Part shown: positions 29,298-37,698 of the stretch, one piece after another
Numbering within the stretch: the first letter of the stretch is position 1
Layout of the letters: each line of letters begins with the position of its first letter
NCBI RefSeq assembly: GCF_040081985.1
Contig: NZ_JBEBMH010000010.1
Span: 62,001-126,000, forward strand
Length of the DNA stretch: 64,000 nucleotides
From: Kumtagia yinganensis
GTDB lineage: Bacteria; Pseudomonadota; Alphaproteobacteria; Rhizobiales; Rhizobiaceae
Direction: 5' to 3'
The notes under the pieces: generated by a model
Databases searched by the model: none
Seen by the model: the letters and a program-made list of their open reading frames with translations, nothing else
What the model was told of the DNA's origin: nothing
Position numbers and translations under genes: made by a program

Positions 29298-30707
29298 ATG
29301 ACGACAGCCAAAGACATCATGAAGCAGATCAAGGAAAACGAAGTGAAATTCGTCGACCTGCGCTTCACCGATCCGAAGGGCAAGCTTCAGCACGTGACGA
29401 TGGATGTCGCCGAGGTAGACGAGGACATGTTCGCCGACGGCGTCATGTTCGACGGCTCCTCGATCGCTGGCTGGAAGGCCATCAACGAGTCCGACATGGT
29501 ACTGATGCCGGACACCGATACGGTCCACATGGATCCGTTCTTCGCGCAGTCGACCATGGTCATCCTGTGCGACATCCTCGACCCCGTTTCCGGCGAGGCC
29601 TATAACCGCGACCCGCGCGGCACCGCCAAGAAGGCCGAAGCCTACATGAAGGCCGAAGGCATCGGCGACACCATCTTCGTCGGCCCTGAAGCCGAGTTCT
29701 TCGTGTTCGACGACGTCAAATACAAGGCGGATCCCTACAACACCGGCTTCAAGCTCGATTCGACCGAGTTGCCGTCGAACGACGACACCGACTACGAGAC
29801 CGGCAACCTCGGCCACCGGCCGCGCGTCAAGGGCGGTTATTTCCCGGTCCCGCCGATCGATTCCTGCCAGGACATGCGCTCGGAAATGCTGACGGTGCTG
29901 GCCCAGATGGGCGTGCGCGTCGAGAAGCACCACCACGAGGTGGCGGCCGCCCAGCATGAGCTCGGCGTCAAGTTCGACGCGCTGGTGCGCAACGCCGACA
30001 AGATGCTGCTCTACAAATACGTCGTGCACCAGGTCGCGAACGCCTACGGCAAGACCGCCACCTTCATGCCGAAGCCGATCTTCGGCGACAACGGTTCGGG
30101 CATGCATGTGCACATGTCGATCTGGAAGGACGGCAAGCCGACCTTCGCCGGCAACGAATATGCCGGCCTCTCCGAGAACTGCCTGTTCTACATCGGCGGC
30201 ATCATCAAGCACGCCAAGGCGATCAACGCCTTCACCAACCCGCTGACCAATTCCTACAAGCGGCTGGTTCCCGGTTATGAAGCCCCGGTGCTGCTCGCCT
30301 ATTCGGCGCGCAACCGCTCGGCCTCCTGCCGCATCCCGTTCGGCTCGTCGCCGAAGGCCAAGCGCGTCGAGATCCGCTTCCCCGATCCGGGCGCGAACCC
30401 CTATCTCGGCTTCGCGGCGCTGCTGATGGCCGGCCTCGACGGCATCAAGAACAAAATCCACCCCGGCCAGCCGATGGACAAGGATCTCTACGACCTGCCG
30501 CCGAAGGAATTGAAGAAGATCCCGACCGTCTGCGGCTCGCTGCGCGAGGCCTTGCAGAGCCTCGACAAGGACCGCGGCTTCCTGAAGGCCGGCGGCGTCT
30601 TCGACGACGACCAGATCGACGCCTATATCGAGCTGAAGATGGCCGAGGTCATGCGTTTCGAGATGACCCCGCACCCGGTCGAATACGACATGTATTATTC
30701 GGTGTGA
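29298..30707 (+). CDS. glnA: Glutamine synthetase type I
   Basis: GlnA joins ammonium and glutamate at the cost of ATP, the main ammonium assimilation step; the enzyme is a dodecamer. The 469-residue protein has MFDGSSIAGWKAINESDMVLMPD, GPEAEFFVFD, and the ATP-site block NRSASCRIPFG. Tyr398, in MDKDLYDLPPKE, is the expected adenylylation site, so activity should be modulated through PII and GlnE. The start ATG 29298 has AGGAA close upstream. A terminator follows 41 bp after the stop. Confidence 0.98.
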   Translation: MTTAKDIMKQIKENEVKFVDLRFTDPKGKLQHVTMDVAEVDEDMFADGVMFDGSSIAGWKAINESDMVLMPDTDTVHMDPFFAQSTMVILCDILDPVSGEAYNRDPRGTAKKAEAYMKAEGIGDTIFVGPEAEFFVFDDVKYKADPYNTGFKLDSTELPSNDDTDYETGNLGHRPRVKGGYFPVPPIDSCQDMRSEMLTVLAQMGVRVEKHHHEVAAAQHELGVKFDALVRNADKMLLYKYVVHQVANAYGKTATFMPKPIFGDNGSGMHVHMSIWKDGKPTFAGNEYAGLSENCLFYIGGIIKHAKAINAFTNPLTNSYKRLVPGYEAPVLLAYSARNRSASCRIPFGSSPKAKRVEIRFPDPGANPYLGFAALLMAGLDGIKNKIHPGQPMDKDLYDLPPKELKKIPTVCGSLREALQSLDKDRGFLKAGGVFDDDQIDAYIELKMAEVMRFEMTPHPVEYDMYYSV

Positions 30708-30748
30708 GGCGCCCGCCATTCACCGGATCGATCAGCCAATACAGTGGA

Positions 30749-30774
30749 CCCCGGCCGAAACGCCGGGGTTTTCC
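30749..30774 (+). terminator. Rho-independent terminator of glnB-glnA
   Basis: CCCCGGC (30749-30755) pairs with GCCGGGG (30762-30768) over a 6-base loop, followed by TTTTCC. It is 41 bp past the glnA stop and 18 bp before the end of the convergent hydrolase gene. Confidence 0.8.
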
Positions 30775-30792
30775 GTTGCGGTTGACTTCCGA

Positions 30793-31671
30793 TCAATAGC
30801 GGCCTGCGCCCATCGCAGGCCCCGCCACGGACATTGTTGACGCCGACAGGTCCGGGCGCTGCAACCGATTTTGCGCGCGCGTGACATTGCAAGCGATCAG
30901 GCTCGCGACCTGTGCGGGGTGGGTCGAGATCATGAAATGCGCCGCGCCGCCGATCGTCTTGAACGTAGCGCCCTCGATCGACACGCCGACAAGGCCGTTG
31001 GCGCGGCAGATCGCTGGGTGGCTGCTGCCGCCGACGATCACGGAGACGGGAACATCGATCGCCGCAAGCGTTTCCGGCTCCAGCGGATGACTATAGGCAC
31101 ACGCCCAGTCGAGCATGTTGACCGGCGTCGTCGCGACGGCATAGGCACGGACTTTCTCAGGCCACGACGCATAGGTCCCCTCGCCGCCATAAAAGTCGAT
31201 CATCATCCGGATCGCCTCCGGGTCGCCGCCGCGATAGGCCGCGAAATAGGCGTCGGTCATGTCGCGGAACGCGCGATAATGCGCGTGCTCCCGAAAATGG
31301 CGCAACAGAGACGGCAGCGGCGCCTCCAGCACGGTCAGGCTGGCGATCTCCACGCGCTTGCGCATGGCCACGATCAGCGCCACCGCGCCGCCGAAGGAGT
31401 GGCCGACAAGATGCACTTGCCCGCCTGCCCTGTCGACGACAGCTTCCAGCATTTCCGCCTCGCGCAGCACGGAAGGATCGTTTTCGCTCCGCCGCTCTTC
31501 GGTCACCCCATAACCCAGCAGGCTCGTCGTCACGAAACGGAAGTTCCCGTCAAGCACTTTCATCACCGGGCGCCAGGCCGCGCCGGTGCTGCAAGATCCC
31601 GGCACCAAAACCAGCGTCGGACCCGATCCGCGCTCTTCATATTCGATACGTCCGCGCTCTTCGTCGATCAT
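30793..31671 (-). CDS. Alpha/beta-fold hydrolase
   Basis: The 292-residue protein has the nucleophile elbow GHSFGG (Ser92), an oxyanion-side LVPGSCSTG after the first strands, and a late histidine in IGGAAHFMISTHP. This is a complete Ser-His-acid-type hydrolase of unknown substrate. The start is ATG 31669-31671 with GGAG seven bases upstream; a further in-frame ATG at 31710 is less likely. It is convergent with glnA and separated from minC by a 453-bp divergent region. Confidence 0.9.
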   Translation of the reverse strand: MIDEERGRIEYEERGSGPTLVLVPGSCSTGAAWRPVMKVLDGNFRFVTTSLLGYGVTEERRSENDPSVLREAEMLEAVVDRAGGQVHLVGHSFGGAVALIVAMRKRVEIASLTVLEAPLPSLLRHFREHAHYRAFRDMTDAYFAAYRGGDPEAIRMMIDFYGGEGTYASWPEKVRAYAVATTPVNMLDWACAYSHPLEPETLAAIDVPVSVIVGGSSHPAICRANGLVGVSIEGATFKTIGGAAHFMISTHPAQVASLIACNVTRAQNRLQRPDLSASTMSVAGPAMGAGRY

Positions 31672-32124
31672 ATTCGTGCTCCACGGGACAACCTTTGCCC
31701 GCACGGACACGGCTTCTAGGCGCTGGCTGTTTCGGGACGACGCTGCAACGGTAGCCTACCGGAAACGGCCCTGTTACAGCGCGACCCAGACCGTGGCACG
31801 CACCGGCCGACCGTGTTGTCCGCATCGCTATGGCAAGCGGCGCCCGCAGGCAGCCCGGCCTCGTCCCGTCCGCCGGGTGCGACGACGGCCATCGGGAAAC
31901 GTCCTCTGTTCCCTTAACGCCACATGCCAAACGCCGCGACTCAGCTATCCTGCCCGCTACCCAAACCGCGCGAAGCCGGACGCGGCGACCTGACAAAAGC
32001 GTCACGCAAGCCTCCATGGATAGACCTTCGTGAAGGAATTTTCGCTTCTCGCGCATGCCAGCACCGGCGTTAACCATTGGTTAACCATCATGACCCTACG
32101 GATTGAAGCAACGGAAAATTAACC
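31672..32124. other. Intergenic region upstream of minC
   Basis: This 453-bp divergent gap has no convincing gene; the frames crossing it lack start signals. Its right end holds three CtrA-type half-sites. Confidence 0.6.
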
Positions 32125-32126
32125 AT
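32069..32126 (+). promoter_or_regulatory. CtrA binding boxes before minC
   Basis: GTTAACCATTGGTTAAC (32069-32085) contains TTAA-N7-TTAAC, the full CtrA consensus. The half-site TTAACCAT occurs at 32070-32077, 32081-32088 and again at 32119-32126, overlapping the minC start codon. Three copies in 57 bases are very unlikely by chance in GC-rich DNA. CtrA control of min genes has been described in Sinorhizobium meliloti as I recall. The copy on the start codon suggests repression as well as activation is possible. Confidence 0.72.
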
Positions 32127-32877
32127 GATGAATCAGCCGCTAACCGACACGCGACCGATCCGCCTCAAGGGCCGCTCCTTCCTGGCGCTGACGCTTTCGC
32201 CGGAACTGCCGTTCGACGGCTGGCTTGCCCGGCTCGACGACCTCGCGGCGCGCTCCACCGGGTTCTTCCTCGGGCGGCCCGTGGTGCTCGACGTCGACAA
32301 CCTCGACATCAACCGGTCGCAATTGACCGAGCTGATCGGCGCGCTCGCCAAGCGCAATGTCTGGCTCATGGGTATCGAAGGCGCGCGACCGTCGCTGCTC
32401 GGCCCGGGCATGCCTCCTTCCCTTCGCGGCGGCCGCGCGGCGCCAGACTTCGAAGCGCCCCCCGCTGAAGCGGCTGCCGCCGCGCGCCCCGTCGACGCGG
32501 ACAAGCCTGCCGAGCCGCAGCCTGTCGAGATGCCGCCGATCCGGCCGGCTCAATCGATCATCATCCGCGAACCGGTGCGTTCCGGACAATCTGTGATCTT
32601 CCCCGAAGGCGACGTCACCGTCGTCGGCTCGGTCGCATCGGGCGCGGAAATCGTCGCCGGCGGCTCGATCCATGTCTACGGGACGCTCCGGGGTCGCGCC
32701 CTGGCCGGCTCGGTCGGCAATTCCGCCGCGCGCATCTTCTGCCGCAAGCTGGAAGCCGAGTTGCTGGCGATCGACGGGCTCTACAAGACCGCCGAGGACA
32801 TGGACGGCAAGCTGCGCGGACAGGCCGTCCAGTTCTGGCTGGAAGGCGATGCGATCGTGGCGGAAGCACTGAATTGA
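32125..32877 (+). CDS. minC: Septum-site determining protein MinC
   Basis: MinC blocks FtsZ polymerisation away from mid-cell. The 250-residue protein has an N-terminal domain (RSFLALTLSPELPFDGWLARLD), a Pro/Ala-rich linker, and the C-terminal beta-helix domain (FPEGDVTVVGSVASGAEIVAGGSIHVYGTLRGRALAG) that binds MinD. Two ATGs in tandem (32125, 32128) start it; no strong Shine-Dalgarno site is visible. It is followed by minD after 32 bp. A CtrA half-site overlaps its start. Confidence 0.96.
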   Translation: MMNQPLTDTRPIRLKGRSFLALTLSPELPFDGWLARLDDLAARSTGFFLGRPVVLDVDNLDINRSQLTELIGALAKRNVWLMGIEGARPSLLGPGMPPSLRGGRAAPDFEAPPAEAAAAARPVDADKPAEPQPVEMPPIRPAQSIIIREPVRSGQSVIFPEGDVTVVGSVASGAEIVAGGSIHVYGTLRGRALAGSVGNSAARIFCRKLEAELLAIDGLYKTAEDMDGKLRGQAVQFWLEGDAIVAEALN

Positions 32878-32909
32878 GCCGGCAACAGACCGGGGGACAG
32901 GAGAGCGAA

Positions 32910-33725
32910 ATGGCAAAAGTAATCGTGGTTACATCGGGCAAGGGAGGCGTCGGCAAGACGACATCGACCGCCGCCCTGGGGGCCGCGCTGGCGCAGCGCA
33001 ACGAAAAGGCGGTCGTCGTGGACTTCGACGTCGGCCTGCGCAATCTCGACCTCGTCATGGGTGCCGAGCGCCGGGTCGTCTACGACCTCGTCAACGTCAT
33101 CCAGGGCGACGCCAAGCTTCCCCAGGCGCTGATCCGCGACAAGCGGCTGGACACGCTCTTCCTGCTGCCGGCCTCGCAGACCCGCGACAAGGACTGCCTG
33201 ACGGCGGAAGGCGTCGAGCGAGTGATGGACGACCTCAAGCGCCATTTCGACTGGATCATCTGCGACAGCCCCGCCGGCATCGAGCGCGGCGCAACGCTCG
33301 CCATGCGCCATGCCGACACCGCTGTCATCGTCACCAATCCGGAAGTCTCGTCTGTCCGCGATTCCGACCGCATCATCGGCCTGCTCGATTCCAAGACTGC
33401 CAAGGCGGAGCGCGGCGAACGGGTCGAAAAGCACCTGCTGCTGACCCGCTACGACGCCACCCGCGCCGAACGCGGCGACATGCTGAAAGTCGACGACGTG
33501 CTGGAGATCCTGTCGATCCCGCTGCTCGGCATCATTCCGGAGAGCATGGACGTGCTGCGCGCCTCCAATGTCGGCGCGCCGGTGACGCTCGCCGACAACC
33601 GCAGCGCGCCGGCCATCGCCTATCTGGAGGCTGCCCGCCGGCTCGCGGGCGAGACGCTGCCGGTCAGCATTCCGGGCGAAAAGCGGGGGCTGTTCAGCAA
33701 GTTCTTCGGAAGGAGGGCGGCATGA
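32910..33725 (+). CDS. minD: Septum-site determining ATPase MinD
   Basis: MinD is the membrane-bound ATPase that recruits MinC and oscillates with MinE. The 271-residue protein has the deviant Walker A GKGGVGKT (residues 10-17, with Lys11 and Lys16), VVVDFDVGLRNLD and WIICDSPAGIE. It ends in the amphipathic membrane-targeting helix KRGLFSKFFGRRAA. The ATG 32910 is preceded by GGAGAGCGAA. Its stop codon overlaps the minE start. Confidence 0.97.
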   Translation: MAKVIVVTSGKGGVGKTTSTAALGAALAQRNEKAVVVDFDVGLRNLDLVMGAERRVVYDLVNVIQGDAKLPQALIRDKRLDTLFLLPASQTRDKDCLTAEGVERVMDDLKRHFDWIICDSPAGIERGATLAMRHADTAVIVTNPEVSSVRDSDRIIGLLDSKTAKAERGERVEKHLLLTRYDATRAERGDMLKVDDVLEILSIPLLGIIPESMDVLRASNVGAPVTLADNRSAPAIAYLEAARRLAGETLPVSIPGEKRGLFSKFFGRRAA

Positions 33726-33985
33726 GCCTTTTCAACTTCTTCAACAAGAAAAGCTCGGCGCCGACGGCGCGCGAACGCTTGCAGGTGCTGCTCGCGCACG
33801 AGCGCGCGACGGTCGGCCACTCGGACCTCGTGGCCAAGCTCAGGGAGGAAATCCTGGCCGTCATCGCCAAGCATGTGCAGATCGACCAGGACAAGGTCAA
33901 CGTGAAGATGGACCGCGGCGAAAAAGTTTCGACGCTGGAAGTCGACATCGAGATCCCGCTGAACGCGGGTGCGCGGGCGGCCTGA
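33722..33985 (+). CDS. minE: Cell division topological specificity factor MinE
   Basis: MinE drives MinD off the membrane and so confines MinC activity to the poles. The 87-residue protein has the N-terminal membrane-binding and MinD-interaction segment (MSLFNFFNKKSSAPTARERLQVLLAHERA) and the dimerisation part SDLVAKLREEILAVIAKHV. It overlaps minD by four bases (ATGA), which indicates translational coupling. Confidence 0.96.
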   Translation: MSLFNFFNKKSSAPTARERLQVLLAHERATVGHSDLVAKLREEILAVIAKHVQIDQDKVNVKMDRGEKVSTLEVDIEIPLNAGARAA

Positions 33986-34047
33986 GGCCGTCCGCTTCGG
34001 CGGCAGGCGTGTTGTCTGTCGCCCACGAAACGAAAGGAGAGACGAGC

Positions 34048-34227
34048 ATGACCCGACTGGCACTTCTGCAGCGCCTCCAGGAACTCCAGCAGACGCCTAA
34101 ATTCCAGAACCGCGACATCTGCGCGATCAGCGCGATGCTCTCCAAGGAGGCGTTGGCCAAGCACGTGGAAGTTTGCGAGGCCGCCGTTGCCGCGTCCGGC
34201 CGGACGCCGGCTGCCACCTTGCAATGA
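34048..34227 (+). CDS. Small hypothetical protein after minE
   Basis: The 59-residue frame begins ATG 34048, with AAGGAGA about eight bases upstream, a good ribosome-binding site. The protein is helical (MTRLALLQRLQELQQ) with Cys in CAISAML and HVEVCEAAV. No domain recognised. It lies 62 bp after minE in the same direction and may belong to the min transcript. Confidence 0.55.
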   Translation: MTRLALLQRLQELQQTPKFQNRDICAISAMLSKEALAKHVEVCEAAVAASGRTPAATLQ

Positions 34228-34240
34228 GGCAATCCACGGT

Positions 34241-34261
34241 GGGGCACGCGGGTCGTGCCCC
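34241..34261. terminator. Hairpin after the min operon
   Basis: GGGGCACG (34241-34248) pairs with CGTGCCCC (34254-34261) over a five-base loop. No U-tract follows on either strand, so it may be a weak terminator or an RNA-stability stem between two convergent units. Confidence 0.4.
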
Positions 34262-34321
34262 TCGAATCATGGCCGGCCCGTCATTGGCTTTGCCGCCTGT
34301 CGTCTGAGCTTTTCGGACGCA

Positions 34322-35761
34322 TCAATTCAGCGCCTTGACCAGCCAGAGCGAGACGATCGGAAAGGCTGTCAGGATGGCAAGCCGGATGAGGTCGGCAATC
34401 ACGAATGGGATGACCCCGCGATAGGTGCTGACGATCGGCACATCGCCGGCGATCTTGTTGATGACGAAGACGTTGAGGCCGATCGGTGGCGCGGCAAGCC
34501 CGATGCCGACGACGACCAGCACCAGGATGCCAAACCAGATCGCCACATCCTCGTGGCTCATGCCGAAATCCAGGGTCAGCACGATCGGCATGAATACCGG
34601 CAGAGTGAGCAGGATCATCGCCAACTCGTCCATCACCGCGCCAAGCACGATGTAGATCGCCAGCATGCCGCAGATGACCGCGTAAGGTGCCAGCCCGGAT
34701 TGACCGACAGTTTCCGCCAAAACCATCGGCATCCGCGTCAGCGCCAGGAAGGCGCCGAAAACCTCCGCCCCGAGCAGGATCAGGAAGATCATGCCGGTGG
34801 TCTCTGCCGTTTGCAGCAAGGCGCGTTTGATCCGGTCACGGTCGAGCGTGCGTTGCAGCAGCCCCAGGGCCAGCATGACCGCTGCGCCGACGGCTGCTCC
34901 TTCGGTCGGCGTGAATATACCGCCATAGATGCCGCCTACCACGATGACGGCGACGCCGGCGGCTGGAATGACTGCAAAGTCCGCGCCGATCAACAGCAGA
35001 CCGACAATCGCCAGCAGGATTGCCCCGACATTGCCGGCGGCGCCGAAAAACCAAAGCGCGGCGGCGGTGACCAGCATTCCGCCCACCGGTCGCGCCCAGA
35101 CCGGGCGCGGCGTTGTGGATGGAGGCGCCATCTCCAGCGGCGGCGCAAGCTGCGGGTTGCGCCGCACCACGGCGGCAATGGCGATGCAGTAGAAAATCGC
35201 AGCCAGCAGGCCGGGAAGGAGCGCCGCCTGGAACAGCTTTGCGATGTTTTGTTCCGCAGTGATCGCATAGATGACCAGGACGACCGACGGCGGGATCAAG
35301 ATGCCCAGCGTGCCGCCGGCGGCAATCGTTCCGGTGCCGAAACCGGGCGCAACCTTTGCCCGTCGCAGTTCTGGCAGCGCCGCCCGGCCGAAGGTCGCAG
35401 TGGTCGCCACCGACGAGCCGCAGATCGCGCCGAAGCCGGTGCAGGCGGCGATCACTGCCATCGGCATGCCGCCGCGGATGCGGCCGAGCCGCCGCTCCGC
35501 CACCTTGAACAGCGTCGCCGCGATGCCCGACTGCTCGGCCAGCGCGCCCATCAGGATGAACAGCGGAATGACCGAGAGCGTGTAGCTGGCGAACTGGCTG
35601 TAGGTGTTGGTGCGCAGATAATAGATCAGCGCATGCGAGCCGTTCAGCTCCGCATAGCCGACGCAGCCGACCACCAGCATGGCGAGCGCGATGGGCATGC
35701 GCATGGCGATCAGCAGGAGCATCGCGGCAAAGCCGAGACAGGCGACGGCAAATCCGCTCAT
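34322..35761 (-). CDS. dctM: TRAP transporter large membrane subunit (DctM)
   Basis: The large subunit of a tripartite ATP-independent periplasmic transporter moves the substrate with a Na+ gradient. The 479-residue protein is almost entirely membrane helices (about 12). It carries the family stretches IPLFILMGALAEQSGIA, FGAICGSSVATTATFGR and GTLGILIPPSVVLVIYAI. Its start overlaps the small-subunit stop by four bases. The order is dctP-dctQ-dctM on the minus strand. The substrate is unknown. Confidence 0.95.
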   Translation of the reverse strand: MSGFAVACLGFAAMLLLIAMRMPIALAMLVVGCVGYAELNGSHALIYYLRTNTYSQFASYTLSVIPLFILMGALAEQSGIAATLFKVAERRLGRIRGGMPMAVIAACTGFGAICGSSVATTATFGRAALPELRRAKVAPGFGTGTIAAGGTLGILIPPSVVLVIYAITAEQNIAKLFQAALLPGLLAAIFYCIAIAAVVRRNPQLAPPLEMAPPSTTPRPVWARPVGGMLVTAAALWFFGAAGNVGAILLAIVGLLLIGADFAVIPAAGVAVIVVGGIYGGIFTPTEGAAVGAAVMLALGLLQRTLDRDRIKRALLQTAETTGMIFLILLGAEVFGAFLALTRMPMVLAETVGQSGLAPYAVICGMLAIYIVLGAVMDELAMILLTLPVFMPIVLTLDFGMSHEDVAIWFGILVLVVVGIGLAAPPIGLNVFVINKIAGDVPIVSTYRGVIPFVIADLIRLAILTAFPIVSLWLVKALN

Positions 35762-36267
35762 GGCCGCCTACCGGCAATCTTGACGGCGGCCAATACGAAG
35801 GCGATCACGCTTGCCAGGCCGGCCAGCAGCGCGCAGGCCATGTAGACCGGCCAAACGGGCCACGGCAGTTGGACAAGTGTCATGCCGAAGGAGCGCGCCT
35901 CCAGCCCGCCTGAAAACAGGCCCCAGGCGAAGAAGGCCAGGAAGCAGCCCAACAGCAAGTCCCAAACGCCGTCGATGCGGGCGTTCAGGCGCGCCGGCAA
36001 GCTGGCGGTGAAAGTGTCCACCATGATGTGGCCGCTGCGCGCCTGCGTGTAGCCAAGGAAGGCGAAGACCGCGACGCCGACCGCGATCTCCACCAGTTCG
36101 TAGTCTGCGGGCATCGGGCTGTTGAACAGCCACCGCCCGACGACGCTCACGGTCACCAGGCACGCAGCGAGGCAGGTGAGGATGCCGCCAATGACGGCAA
36201 GTACCGCCGCGAGCTTTTGCAGCGCCTGGGGCAATTGTCCGTCGACCTGGTTCGCCGGCACATCCAT
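35758..36267 (-). CDS. dctQ: TRAP transporter small membrane subunit (DctQ)
   Basis: The 169-residue protein has four membrane helices, including the DctQ block MPADYELVEIAVGVAVFAFLGYTQARSGHIMVD. It partners DctM and may help position the binding protein. Its stop overlaps the dctM start (ATGA) and it starts 53 bp after dctP. Confidence 0.92.
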   Translation of the reverse strand: MDVPANQVDGQLPQALQKLAAVLAVIGGILTCLAACLVTVSVVGRWLFNSPMPADYELVEIAVGVAVFAFLGYTQARSGHIMVDTFTASLPARLNARIDGVWDLLLGCFLAFFAWGLFSGGLEARSFGMTLVQLPWPVWPVYMACALLAGLASVIAFVLAAVKIAGRRP

Positions 36268-36320
36268 GGGCTACTCCGGAAAAGCTGAGGACTCGCGGCG
36301 AAACAGCGCCGGGACGGCAC

Positions 36321-37376
36321 TCACGCCTTGGAGTATTTGGCGATCAGCTCCTGCGCCGACGCGATCAGCGCCTCACCATCCAAACCCTTGGCCTTGACGT
36401 CCTCGATCCATTTGGCGTGGACCGGTTTCGTCACCTCCACCCAGCGGGCCTTCTCCTCGTCGGAGATGACGCTGACCGTGCCCTTGCCCTCTGCCTCGAC
36501 CTTGGCCCGCACTTGGGCGCCCACCGTGTCCCACATCGTGCCGGCGAGATTGGCGAAGGTCATGCCGCTGTTCTCGTCCAGCACCGCCCGCAGATCGTCC
36601 GGCAGTCTCTCGTAGCTTGCCTTGTTCATGGCGAGGAAGAAGGTTGCCGTATAGAGCGTCGGCGAGCCGGGAATCTCGGTGTGGAATTTTGTCAGCTCGT
36701 CGACCTTGATCGAGGGCACCACTTCCCAGGGGATGACGCAGCCGTCGATCGCCCGCTGCGCCAGCGCTTCCGGAACCTGCGGCACCGGCATACCGACAGA
36801 AGTGGCGCCAAGCGCCGTCAGCGCCTCACCGGCCAGTCGTGTCGGGTTGCGCAGCTTCAGCCCGGCGAGGTCCTCCATCTTGGCGATCGGCTTGTTGGTG
36901 TGGATCAACCCCTGATCGTGCGCCCAGAAGCACAGGATCTTTGTATCGGCCGTCTCCTTGGCCAGGTGGGACTCACCATACTCCTGGGCGGCCGGTGCAT
37001 TCGCCGTCGCTTTCTGGGCTGCGATGAAGGGCAGTTCGAACACTTCCGTTGAGGAAAATCGCCCCGGCGTGTAGCCGGGCAAGGTCCAGACGATGTCGAC
37101 GACGCCGTTGGCCGCCTGATCATAAAGCTGCGGCGGCTTGCCGCCGAGTTGCATAGCCGGAAAAATCTCGATTTTCAGCCTGCCCCGGCTTTGCTCTTCG
37201 ATTGTCTTCGTCCACGGCATCAGCAGCTTGGCATGGACGTTGGACACAGGCGAGAGGAAATGGTGCAGCTTGAGCGTCACCGTCTCCTGGGCAAGGGCCG
37301 GGCGCGACCTGAGCAGTGCCGGCGCGGCCAGCGCCGCTCCCGTGGATGCCATGAATGCGCGTCGTGAAAGTCCCAT
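36321..37376 (-). CDS. dctP: TRAP transporter periplasmic binding protein (DctP family)
   Basis: The 351-residue solute receptor of the transporter starts with MGLSRRAFMASTGAALAAPALL, which has a twin-arginine export motif (SRRAFM) and a signal ending in ALAQ. The mature part has the DctP patterns HAKLLMPWTKTIEEQS, EIFPAMQLGG and MEDLAGLKLRNPTRL, with Arg at the usual carboxylate-binding site. The ligand is therefore probably an organic acid. GGAGGAG precedes the ATG at 37376. It is the first gene of the three-gene transporter operon. Confidence 0.95.
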   Translation of the reverse strand: MGLSRRAFMASTGAALAAPALLRSRPALAQETVTLKLHHFLSPVSNVHAKLLMPWTKTIEEQSRGRLKIEIFPAMQLGGKPPQLYDQAANGVVDIVWTLPGYTPGRFSSTEVFELPFIAAQKATANAPAAQEYGESHLAKETADTKILCFWAHDQGLIHTNKPIAKMEDLAGLKLRNPTRLAGEALTALGATSVGMPVPQVPEALAQRAIDGCVIPWEVVPSIKVDELTKFHTEIPGSPTLYTATFFLAMNKASYERLPDDLRAVLDENSGMTFANLAGTMWDTVGAQVRAKVEAEGKGTVSVISDEEKARWVEVTKPVHAKWIEDVKAKGLDGEALIASAQELIAKYSKA

Positions 37377-37643
37377 CGTCTCCTCCCTGAACTGGCGTCA
37401 CCCTGGGTGACGGATATCTGGATTGCAAGACCTTGCCGCAATCGGCGCGCCTCGTGCCTACAACAACCGGGCGTCGTGCCTCCTTCCGCAGCCTCCCTTT
37501 GATCTCCCGCCCGGACCGGCTCGCCGGCCAATCCAAAGTCCGTCAAAACACCTCCGTTTACAACGGCATTCTCCGGCTCAACGCGTTCGTTCTCGCCGGG
37601 ATCGAGCGCGGACGACCGGAAGATCAATCCGGATCGTGTGCGC
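37377..37643. other. Intergenic region between dctP and glnII terminator
   Basis: About 270 bp between the TRAP operon and the glnII terminator. It must contain the dctP promoter. I could not pick out a clear promoter, gene or RNA in it. Confidence 0.5.
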
Positions 37644-37677
37644 AAAAAGCCCGGCGGATCGCTCCGCCGGGCTTTTT
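37644..37677 (-). terminator. Terminator of glnII (bidirectional shape)
   Basis: GCCCGGCGGA (37649-37658) pairs with TCCGCCGGGC (37663-37672) over a 4-base loop. It is flanked by AAAAA on one side and TTTTT on the other, so it can stop transcription in both directions. It is 26 bp past the glnII stop on the minus strand. Confidence 0.85.
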
Positions 37678-37698
37678 CTTAGCAGCGATCGCTAAAAC

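Noticed and set aside
29268..30719. 483-codon open frame antisense to glnA
   Set aside because: Complete overlap with glnA, no ribosome-binding site and no recognisable domain.
31637..32077. 146-codon minus-strand frame before minC
   Set aside because: It overlaps the hydrolase start and the CtrA boxes, has no start signals, and its Arg-rich sequence is typical of a shadow frame.
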